Assembly: GCA_020024455.1 (NCBI GenBank) | Contig: JAHHTU010000006.1 | Location: forward strand, 6,181 to 70,180 | Direction of reading: 5' to 3' | Length of the DNA: 64,000 bases | Source of the DNA: Anaerotignum sp. | Lineage (GTDB): Bacteria; Bacillota; Clostridia; Lachnospirales; Anaerotignaceae | Shown: positions 34,397-41,345 of the stretch, piece after piece | Layout: each line of letters begins with the position of its first letter | Numbering within the stretch: the stretch's first letter is position 1 | Position numbers and translations under genes: made by a program | The notes under the pieces: model-generated | Databases searched by the model: none | What the model saw: only the letters and a program-made list of their open reading frames with translations | What the model was told of the DNA's origin: nothing

Positions 34397-34498
34397 TCAC
34401 AAGCATGATATATATCTTTGCTATGCATACATAGACTGGATTTTAAAAACTGCAATACAAAATTTTCATAATATGTATTTTTTGTCAATATTTACGTA
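34397..34498 (-). ncRNA. Candidate regulatory leader RNA (attenuator) of the pilus operon
   Basis: About 100 nt lie between the predicted start (near 34492) and the leader terminator. The stretch contains GCAT/ATGC and TATGCATA-type short pairings and an 8-codon mini-frame starting ATGAAAATTTTG without a clear binding site. I looked for c-di-GMP-I (GCAAACC ... GCAAAGC) and c-di-GMP-II consensus blocks and did not find them. It may be an unclassified riboswitch, a protein-binding attenuator or a small RNA. The 34136-34365 remainder of the leader shows no further structure I can support. Confidence 0.4.
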
Positions 34499-34527
34499 AT
34501 TATACTTGATTTTCAAAAAGATTACAA
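34499..34527 (-). promoter_or_regulatory. Promoter of the type IV pilus operon
   Basis: On the minus strand the -35 is TTGTAA (34522-34527), the spacer is 17 nt and the -10 is TATAAT (34499-34504). It directly follows the terminator of the diguanylate cyclase gene, so the pilus operon is an independent unit. Confidence 0.65.
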
Positions 34528-34530
34528 TTA

Positions 34531-34570
34531 AAAAGGCATACAAAATTTTATAAAATTTTGTATGCCTTTT
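34531..34570. terminator. Terminator of diguanylate cyclase gene (perfect 40-bp palindrome)
   Basis: A perfect inverted repeat with 20-bp arms, AAAAGGCATACAAAATTTTA and its complement, has no unpaired loop in DNA. On the minus strand it ends in a T-run. It lies 17 nt after the GGDEF gene stop codon. Confidence 0.85.
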
Positions 34571-34586
34571 GCATATAGCCTATCCA

Positions 34587-36497
34587 TTATGGTACATAAA
34601 ATTGATACCCATTACGCCCTGCCTGTTTTACTTGATAAAGGGCTTGGTCTGCCTTTTCATAAACCGCATAAAACGTGATATCTTGTGCATCGGTCAATAA
34701 AATACCAATAGATGCACTGATTTGAATACTTTTTCCGTTCTTGCAATACGTTTTGCACAGTTGGGTATTGAGTTGTGCAATCCGTTGTTCAAATGCAGAT
34801 ATATTTTTTATGTTTTGTGCAAAAATTATAAATTCATCGCCACCCAGTCGCCCGACGATATCCTCTTTTCGGAAAAAATTTTGTAATATTTGTGCAGTTT
34901 CCTGCAAAACAATATCGCCCATACTATGCCCCAGACAATCGTTGACTTCTTTGAAATAATCTAAGTCTAATATCAAAAATGCTCCCATTTGTTGTTGAAT
35001 GCTATTTTCTTTGAGTGCAATCTCCAACTTTTCAATAAATGTCTCTCGATTATATAATTTTGTCAAAAAGTCTGTTTGCGATTTCTTTTCTATTTTTTTG
35101 ATATCGTCTAAATGGCTTTCAATTTGTATATCTTTTTGTTTTTGTTCATTATACCCTTCCAATACCCCAATGATTGGCTCAAAATTATTTTCCACATCAG
35201 AAATGATACTCACACGAATCCATTCTTTTTGATTGTTCACACAGGCGTACAAAATAACGGGGTCGCATTTCCTTCCTTTTATAATCAATGCATTGTATAG
35301 TTTTTTGTACGCATCCAACTGCGTTTCGTCTATCACGCCTTTTTCCAGCAGGTATTCCGGATGCATATCTGCAAACGAACGATATTGTACAACATCTTTT
35401 GTGGGACATCCATACAAAATCACCTGCTTTGTTTTTCGCTCAATCATAAATGGAGTATTATTTGTTTTTTGCAGTGTTACCTGTAACATGGCATTGATTG
35501 CCTGTATTTCATAATGCTGTTTTGTGATATTTTTATACATTGTGTACATCAAGCGATACACCGCAACAAGGACTCCCAATACCCCCAAGAAAAGCAGTAT
35601 AAAAACATTTGTGGTGATTTTTCGTGTATGGTTGACATAGGTATGCAATGTATCTTCCGCTTGCAACGAAAACAAATACCAATTATTGACTTGCAAAGGA
35701 CGATAATTCACATAATGCCCTTCCCCATTATCTTCAAAATAAAAATTTCCTTTTTCGCCTCTTTGCACACTGTCATAAACTTTTTGTGCAGACATACCAT
35801 CTGCATATTCATAATTTTCCAGTTCCTTCCATATATTTTGCTCATGAAATTTCGAATTATTATGTAATAAAAATTTACTCTCAGAAGCCAACAGATAATT
35901 CCCTTTATCATCAATAATTTGAAAATATCTATCCGAATCATCTGGCAAATTGATACCATTCACAATATCTTGCAACACAACTTTTCCCCATAAAATACCG
36001 GAAACTTTATTTTCCATTTTCAACGGAACAGCAATAAAAATCACTGTTTCTCCTTCACTTTTCAATATATTAGAAATATACACCTGTCCTCTTTTTATCT
36101 TCTCATATAAATCTTTATATAAAATATTGTGCGGACTGCCTGTGGCATCTATCCCAATCCCATTGAGATTTGAAACACCTGTCATCTGAAAGTTTGCAAA
36201 CGCTTGTATGTCTTGCAGTTTTGTCAAAACATTTTTGGAAAACGTATCTGCTTCCAATTCCGCTTCCACTTGTGCTATTTCTAAAATATCGATATACTGG
36301 TCCAATTCCGCTTGGAAATTTTTTTCTACATATACAGATAACTCATTTACTTGATTTGTTAAATGTTCCAGCGACATATAATACAAATTTTTATCAAGGC
36401 GTATAAACCCCAAAGTTTGCACAAATAATACAGCACACAAAATCAATACAATCATTGTAATTTTTTTACTTTCTTTTGAGGAAAACCACTTTTTCAT
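34587..36497 (-). CDS. Membrane diguanylate cyclase with Cache-type sensor domain
   Basis: The protein has 636 residues. Membrane segments at about 14-35 and 300-322 flank a ~260-residue extracellular domain of dCache type (YFQIIDDKGNYLLASESKF, NYRPLQVNNWYLFSLQ). A PAS-like cytoplasmic region follows (about 345-450), then a coiled linker and the GGDEF domain (TDFLTKLYNRETFIEKLE ... GRLGGDEFIIFA). The GGDEF motif is intact and an RxxD inhibitory site (RKED) lies five residues before it, so it should make c-di-GMP with product inhibition. ATG 36497 is chosen because the earlier in-frame GTG lies upstream of the ribosome binding site. The gene sits next to the pilus operon. Confidence 0.92.
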   Translation of the reverse strand: MKKWFSSKESKKITMIVLILCAVLFVQTLGFIRLDKNLYYMSLEHLTNQVNELSVYVEKNFQAELDQYIDILEIAQVEAELEADTFSKNVLTKLQDIQAFANFQMTGVSNLNGIGIDATGSPHNILYKDLYEKIKRGQVYISNILKSEGETVIFIAVPLKMENKVSGILWGKVVLQDIVNGINLPDDSDRYFQIIDDKGNYLLASESKFLLHNNSKFHEQNIWKELENYEYADGMSAQKVYDSVQRGEKGNFYFEDNGEGHYVNYRPLQVNNWYLFSLQAEDTLHTYVNHTRKITTNVFILLFLGVLGVLVAVYRLMYTMYKNITKQHYEIQAINAMLQVTLQKTNNTPFMIERKTKQVILYGCPTKDVVQYRSFADMHPEYLLEKGVIDETQLDAYKKLYNALIIKGRKCDPVILYACVNNQKEWIRVSIISDVENNFEPIIGVLEGYNEQKQKDIQIESHLDDIKKIEKKSQTDFLTKLYNRETFIEKLEIALKENSIQQQMGAFLILDLDYFKEVNDCLGHSMGDIVLQETAQILQNFFRKEDIVGRLGGDEFIIFAQNIKNISAFEQRIAQLNTQLCKTYCKNGKSIQISASIGILLTDAQDITFYAVYEKADQALYQVKQAGRNGYQFYVP

Positions 36498-36562
36498 ATA
36501 TATTTTATCCTTTCCTCCTTTATTTTGTATCACTATCGAAATTTTGATATATTGCCTTTGTT

Positions 36563-36591
36563 GTTATACCATACTTTTCAAATCACATAAA
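36563..36591 (-). promoter_or_regulatory. Possible promoter of diguanylate cyclase gene
   Basis: On the minus strand the -35 is TTTATG (36586-36591), the spacer is 17 nt, and the -10 is TATAAC (36563-36568). The match is modest. The rest of the 293-nt gap (36498-36790) holds only the yqeY terminator and a small GGCAT/ATGCC stem near 36690-36713. Confidence 0.35.
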
Positions 36592-36747
36592 TTATGAATA
36601 TGATACCATAAAACCATATGTTTGAAAAGCAAATTTCCCTCATGTCTTTGTATTTCAATGGCTTAAAATCCATTTTATTTCCATCAAAAAAATGGCATGG
36701 GTAATGCCGTTTTGATACACAGAAATTTTTATGTGCTATAACGTTAC

Positions 36748-36776
36748 AAAAGACCACCGCTTTTGCGATGGTCTTT
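36748..36776 (-). terminator. Intrinsic terminator after yqeY
   Basis: On the minus strand, AAAGACCATCGC / GCGGTGGTCTTT with a 4-nt loop and a T-run lies 15 nt after the yqeY stop codon. Confidence 0.85.
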
Positions 36777-36790
36777 GTTGAACTCTTATT

Positions 36791-37240
36791 TTATTTGCCT
36801 TGGAGCAGTTTTTTTACAAAATCGCCAACGACTTTGCTATCTGCACGCCATTTGACTTTGGGTGTCACTATTGCCATGACGTTTTTCATGTCTTTCATGG
36901 TGGAAGCACCTGTTTCGGCAACAGCCTCGGCAACAATCGTTTGAATTTCTTGTTCACTCAACTGTTCTGGAAGGTAACCCAATAAAACTTCGATTTCTTT
37001 GTTCAATTTTTCAATCAAATCCTGTCTGCCGCTTTTTTCAAAATCAGGCAGAGAATCACGACGGCTTTTGAGTTGTTGGAACACAACGTCCATCACACCT
37101 TCGTCGTCTAATTCGATTTTTTGGTCTTTTTCAATCTGCAATATACCGGAACGGACTAACTGTACAGTATCTTTGCGTATAGCGTCCTTTTCTTTCATTG
37201 CAGTTTTCAAATCCTCAAAAAGTCTTTCTTTTAATGACAT
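36791..37240 (-). CDS. yqeY: GatB/YqeY domain protein
   Basis: The protein has 149 residues, the normal length. MSLKERLFEDLKTAMKEKDA, LQQ-type QLKSRRDSLPDFEKSGRQDL and the C-terminal TPKVKWRADSKVVGDFVKKL are typical of YqeY, a free-standing tRNA-binding domain related to the GatB C-terminus. Function is uncertain but linked to translation. ATG 37240 has AAAGGA 9 nt upstream. It follows rpsU by 26 nt, the usual Firmicutes arrangement. Confidence 0.92.
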   Translation of the reverse strand: MSLKERLFEDLKTAMKEKDAIRKDTVQLVRSGILQIEKDQKIELDDEGVMDVVFQQLKSRRDSLPDFEKSGRQDLIEKLNKEIEVLLGYLPEQLSEQEIQTIVAEAVAETGASTMKDMKNVMAIVTPKVKWRADSKVVGDFVKKLLQGK

Positions 37241-37266
37241 AACCATCATTCCTTTACACAAAAAAC

Positions 37267-37443
37267 TTATTTGAATTTACGTTTTCTGGCAGCTTCGGAT
37301 TTCTTTTTGCGTTTTACGCTGGGTTTGTCATAATGCTCTCTTTTGCGTACTTCGCCCATGATACCATCTCTTGCACAAGTTCTTTTGAAACGACGCAGTG
37401 CGCTGTCTAAGGATTCATTTTCTTTAACTTTTACCTCTGACAT
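37267..37443 (-). CDS. rpsU: 30S ribosomal protein S21
   Basis: The protein has 58 residues. VKENESLDSALRRFKRTC and a strongly basic tail (VKRKKKSEAARKRKFK) are standard for S21, which helps mRNA recognition on the 30S subunit. GGGAGGG lies 6 nt before ATG 37443. Confidence 0.97.
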   Translation of the reverse strand: MSEVKVKENESLDSALRRFKRTCARDGIMGEVRKREHYDKPSVKRKKKSEAARKRKFK

Positions 37444-37538
37444 GAATTTCCCTCCCTCCCAGATGCGAGATTCGTGTACGGGAAAGACAAAATTCATGCA
37501 TCTTTTACAGAACTGCCTTTTTTACCGTACATTTTAGA

Positions 37539-37567
37539 ATTATACACAAAAAGATGTAAAACGTCAA
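37539..37567 (-). promoter_or_regulatory. Promoter for rpsU-yqeY
   Basis: On the minus strand the -35 is TTGACG (37562-37567), the spacer is 17 nt and the -10 is TATAAT (37539-37544). It leaves a 5' leader of about 90 nt before rpsU. Confidence 0.8.
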
Positions 37568-37614
37568 TATCAATCCCGATATTCTATCAGAAATTTATAC
37601 TTTTTTTGCAAAAA

Positions 37615-39861
37615 TCATTTTTTTGTATTTTTTCTCGTACTTTTTTGAACAGGTTGTGTTTTTAGTCGAAGTACAACCATACCCAAAGGCGGTACTTGGA
37701 TACAGATACGATATGGTTGATTATCCCATTGTTTTTTCTGGCTTTTGAGTGGTTTTTGATTGACCACCCCACTGCCGCCATATATTTGTGCATCGCTGTT
37801 GAACACTTCTTCGTAACTGCCTTCTGTCTGCACACCCAAATCAAATTGTAAATGTGGTTGTGGTGTAAAGTTACATACAAAATAGAGTGCTTGCCCTTTT
37901 TTGTCTTTTCGTACAAAGGATACCACAGAACGCTCTTGGTCATCACAGGAAATCCATGTAAAGCCCATCGGGTCACTGTCCAATTCCCACATTGCGGCAT
38001 TTTCCAAATACAATCTATTCAAATCTTTGTAGTATTTTTGCATTTGTTGATGGTCTTTGTATTGTAACAAATGCCAATCCAAACTCCTTGCCTCGCTCCA
38101 TTCCTGAAACTGTGCAAATTCGCCACCCATAAACAAGAGCTTTTTCCCAGGGTGTCCATACATAAAGCCATATGCCAATCGCAAATTTGCATATTTTTGC
38201 CACAAATCCCCCGGCATTTTTCCAATCATGGCACTTTTTTCATGCACCACCTCATCATGGGACAACACCAATACAAATTGCTCAGAATATTGATATGCCA
38301 TACCAAATGTCAAATTGTTATGATGGTATTTTCTGTAAATCGGTTCTTTTTCCATATAAAACAGAAAATCATTCATCCAACCCATATTCCATTTCATGGT
38401 AAAGCCCAATCCGTTTGCAGAAACCGGTTTGGTTACCCCTTCCCAACAGGTAGACTCCTCTGCAATCATCATAGCATCAGGCACTTCTTTTGCAATCACA
38501 GCATTGAGATGTTTCAAAAATTCCACCGCTTCCACATTCTCTCTGCCACCGTATGCATTGGGCAACCATTCGCCGTCATTTTTGCAAAAATCCAAATATA
38601 ACATCGAAGCAACCGCATCTACACGCAATCCGTCTATATGATATTCTTTCAACCAAAACAACGCATTTGCAATCAAGAAGTTGCTGACTTCTTTTCTGCC
38701 ATAATTAAAGATATATGTCCCCCATTGTTTATGTTCTCCTTGTCTGGGGTCTTGATGCTCATATAATGCAGTACCATCAAAACGTCCCAATGCAAAGCCA
38801 TCTTTCGGAAAATGTGCAGGTACCCAGTCCAAAATCACACCAATACCATTTTGATGACAACGGTCTATGAATTCCCGAAACATTTGCGGTGTGCCGTAAC
38901 GGCTTGTGGGTGCATAATACCCTGTCACTTGGTATCCCCAACTACCATCAAAAGGGTGTTCTGCAACAGGCAACAATTCAATATGCGTAAACCCCATCTC
39001 TTTGACATATGGAATGAGCTTGTCTGCCAATTCCGTATATGTCAAAAAGCGATTGCCTTCTTCTGTCACACGCATAAAAGAACCCAAATGCACTTCGTAA
39101 ATATTCATGGGGGATTGCAATATATTTCTTTTTTTGCGGGCAGTCAGCCACTTTCTGTCCTTCCAAGCATAACGCCCAATGTTGGCAATCACAGAGGCAG
39201 TATTCGGACGTAATTGTGCCGCAAATGCATAAGGGTCACATTTATCAACACTGCTGCCGTCTGCTTTGACAATATGAAATTTATACTGGTCACCGGCTGC
39301 CAAACCGGGAATAAACAATTCCCAAATACCGGAGTTACCCAACAAACGCATGGGGTGTCGTCTGCTGTCCCATTGATTGAAATTACCAATCACACTGACA
39401 CTTTTTGCATTGGGTGCCCAAACCCCGAACGAAACACCTTTTGCCCCTTCAAATGTCTGCATATTTGCACCCAATTTTTGATAAATGTTATAATGTGTAC
39501 CATGATTGAACAAATAACGGTCATACTCCGAAATGGTAGGGGAAAACGCATATGGGTCATATGTGCGCCATTTGTTTCCTTGTCCATCTTCACATTCCAA
39601 ACGATAACGAAACCATTCTGTTTGCTCTGTGATGCACACTTCAAAAAAACCATCTTCATGTATTTTTTGCATGGGATATTTTTTCTTTTTTGTAATGGCA
39701 TCTACCACCGTCACACGTTCTGCCGTTGGCAAAAATACACGCACAGCCAAAGCTTTCCCTGTTTTTGTTTCTATTTCATGCATACCCAACACGTGGTGCG
39801 GGTCAGTATGCGCTCCATGGATAATGGAAAATACTTCGTTCAAATGTTGAATGGTCATCAT
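37615..39861 (-). CDS. glgB: 1,4-alpha-glucan branching enzyme
   Basis: The protein has 748 residues. An N-terminal extra domain (about 1-105) and CBM48 (KGVSFGVWAPNAKSVSVIGN) precede a GH13 catalytic barrel. The four GH13 regions are visible: DWVPAHF, GLRVDAVAS (nucleophile Asp), MMIAEEST (acid Glu) and LSHDEVVHE. It makes alpha-1,6 branches in glycogen. The start is set at ATG 39861 because AAGGAAGG is only 1 nt from the earlier ATG at 39867. No other glycogen genes are in the window, which is unusual since glgB is mostly clustered with glgC/D/A. Confidence 0.96.
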   Translation of the reverse strand: MMTIQHLNEVFSIIHGAHTDPHHVLGMHEIETKTGKALAVRVFLPTAERVTVVDAITKKKKYPMQKIHEDGFFEVCITEQTEWFRYRLECEDGQGNKWRTYDPYAFSPTISEYDRYLFNHGTHYNIYQKLGANMQTFEGAKGVSFGVWAPNAKSVSVIGNFNQWDSRRHPMRLLGNSGIWELFIPGLAAGDQYKFHIVKADGSSVDKCDPYAFAAQLRPNTASVIANIGRYAWKDRKWLTARKKRNILQSPMNIYEVHLGSFMRVTEEGNRFLTYTELADKLIPYVKEMGFTHIELLPVAEHPFDGSWGYQVTGYYAPTSRYGTPQMFREFIDRCHQNGIGVILDWVPAHFPKDGFALGRFDGTALYEHQDPRQGEHKQWGTYIFNYGRKEVSNFLIANALFWLKEYHIDGLRVDAVASMLYLDFCKNDGEWLPNAYGGRENVEAVEFLKHLNAVIAKEVPDAMMIAEESTCWEGVTKPVSANGLGFTMKWNMGWMNDFLFYMEKEPIYRKYHHNNLTFGMAYQYSEQFVLVLSHDEVVHEKSAMIGKMPGDLWQKYANLRLAYGFMYGHPGKKLLFMGGEFAQFQEWSEARSLDWHLLQYKDHQQMQKYYKDLNRLYLENAAMWELDSDPMGFTWISCDDQERSVVSFVRKDKKGQALYFVCNFTPQPHLQFDLGVQTEGSYEEVFNSDAQIYGGSGVVNQKPLKSQKKQWDNQPYRICIQVPPLGMVVLRLKTQPVQKSTRKNTKK

Positions 39862-39924
39862 TGGCATTCCTTCCTTTCGTTCTTGTTTTTTTACAAAAAC
39901 ACTTTCTTTTATTATATCATAATC

Positions 39925-39972
39925 AAAAAAAGAAGAGAAATGATATTTTCCAAAAAATCTATCATTTCTCTT
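39925..39972 (-). terminator. Intrinsic terminator after TolC-like gene
   Basis: A 13-bp perfect inverted repeat, AAGAGAAATGATA / TATCATTTCTCTT, has a 14-nt loop and is followed by CTTTTTTT on the minus strand. It lies just after the stop codon at 39979. Confidence 0.8.
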
Positions 39973-39978
39973 GCTTAT

Positions 39979-41178
39979 TTATTGTGGCATATTGGCTGCC
40001 CCGCCACCTGCCAACAGTTCTGTATGTTCAAATTGATATATCTGCATATCATGTGCATATTCTAACTGCCGCAAGCCATTTTCTGCTTGGTCTACTGCCA
40101 AAGCTGCTTGGTCTAGCGTGATGGGGATTGCATTTCCCGCACGCACATTCACAGATGCCGCACGATGTGCTGCCTGTGCCTGTTTGAGTGTTTCCTGCAT
40201 GGCTTCATATTGGGACTCTATTTGTGTGATGGTGGTATATGCATTGCGGATTGCCACTTCTTTATTCTGTTTTGCCGTTTTCAGACTTCTTTGTGCCTCA
40301 GAAAAACTATATTCTTTGCCGGCTTTTTCGCCACCGCTTGTTGTCCAAGTGAGATAATTTTTCCCAAATTTTGCATCTTCCACAGCTTGTTCCTGCAACT
40401 TGATGGTGTAATCGGTATTGAGCTTATTGAAAACATATTGCTCCATGGTTTGTGTCATGGTATATGGCACATATTCCGCATCATACACCAATGTGAATGT
40501 TTCATGCTGTTCTGCACCAATCAGTTGATAAAATGCCGCATATTCTTGTTGTAATGCCAATTCCAGCTTTACGGTGTCAAACTCTGATTGCTGATATTCA
40601 TGCTGTAAATTTTGCAATTCATAATTGCTGAGCATACCCAATTTATTTTTCAACATTCCTTGTTCATACAGTTTCTTTTTTAACTGTGTATCTTTCTTTT
40701 TCAACGCCAATGCACTTTCATCGCTCAATATGGAGGTAAACTGATTTTTGACAGAGGCTTCCAATGTCAATTTTGTCAATTCTTCGGCATATTTATTTTT
40801 TGTCATATTACTGCTGATATTTTGTATCGAAGAATAAATGCCATAAATTTGTGGGTCTACCCATTGTTGGTAGGAGGCAGACGGCACACTAAAAGAGCCT
40901 GTAATATCCCAAATATCCTCTTTCAGTTTTTGGAGATATTCTGCTTGGTCGCTACTGCCACGCAAATCCATACTGTTTTTCTTCGCCATATCCACAGCCA
41001 TATCCAATGTCAATGCATTTTCAGGCAATTCCTTTTGTTTTTTGATGTCTGATGCCTCTGTATTGACGGTTGTTTTTTCTGTATTTACGGTTGTTTCTGT
41101 TTGTGCCGCAAAAGCCGTCGTAGAGAGCAACAATACTGCCAACATTGTTGCCAATGCTTGGTATACTTTTCTTTTCAT
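39979..41178 (-). CDS. TolC-family-like secreted coiled-coil protein
   Basis: The protein has 399 residues. A signal peptide is clear (KRKVYQALATMLAVLLL then AFAA). The mature protein has the long paired helices of the TolC/OEP family: ALTLDMAVDMAKKNSMDLRG near the start, YEQGMLKNKLGMLSNYELQN near 185 and VRAGNAIPITLDQAALAVDQ near 355. The two similar halves match the OEP duplication. Proteins of this family occur in monoderm Clostridia, where no outer membrane is known; their role there is unclear. It lies next to the S-layer-like gene. The ATG at 41178 has GGGAGG 9 nt upstream. Confidence 0.75.
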   Translation of the reverse strand: MKRKVYQALATMLAVLLLSTTAFAAQTETTVNTEKTTVNTEASDIKKQKELPENALTLDMAVDMAKKNSMDLRGSSDQAEYLQKLKEDIWDITGSFSVPSASYQQWVDPQIYGIYSSIQNISSNMTKNKYAEELTKLTLEASVKNQFTSILSDESALALKKKDTQLKKKLYEQGMLKNKLGMLSNYELQNLQHEYQQSEFDTVKLELALQQEYAAFYQLIGAEQHETFTLVYDAEYVPYTMTQTMEQYVFNKLNTDYTIKLQEQAVEDAKFGKNYLTWTTSGGEKAGKEYSFSEAQRSLKTAKQNKEVAIRNAYTTITQIESQYEAMQETLKQAQAAHRAASVNVRAGNAIPITLDQAALAVDQAENGLRQLEYAHDMQIYQFEHTELLAGGGAANMPQ

Positions 41179-41207
41179 GCATTCCAACCTCCCTTATATT
41201 ACTGCCA

Positions 41208-41216
41208 ATTATAGCA
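41208..41216 (-). promoter_or_regulatory. Extended -10 promoter of TolC-like gene
   Basis: On the minus strand TGCTATAAT is an extended -10 (TGnTATAAT) about 30 nt before the start codon. No good -35 is seen. Confidence 0.45.
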
Positions 41217-41274
41217 TATTCCTTATAAAAATACAGCAACTTAATCATTTCTTAAAACAATTTTCATACAAAAC

Positions 41275-41305
41275 AAAAAGAGAGTCCGTAAAGACTCTCT
41301 TTATT
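41275..41305 (-). terminator. Intrinsic terminator after S-layer-like gene
   Basis: On the minus strand GAGAGTC / GACTCTC with a short loop is followed by TTTTTG. It lies 40 nt after the stop codon. Confidence 0.8.
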
Positions 41306-41345
41306 GTTTGAGCATAAGTATTCGTTTTTATGAAAAACGATAAAA

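Noticed and set aside
34397..34498. c-di-GMP-I or c-di-GMP-II riboswitch in the pilus operon leader
   Set aside because: The conserved GCAAACC and GCAAAGC blocks (class I) and the class II core were not found; only an unclassified leader with a terminator can be supported.
36599..36612. The 14-mer TATGATACCATAAA shared by the diguanylate cyclase upstream region and the Crp/Fnr upstream region (62810-62823)
   Set aside because: In AT-rich DNA of this length several shared 14-mers are expected by chance, and the surrounding bases do not match.
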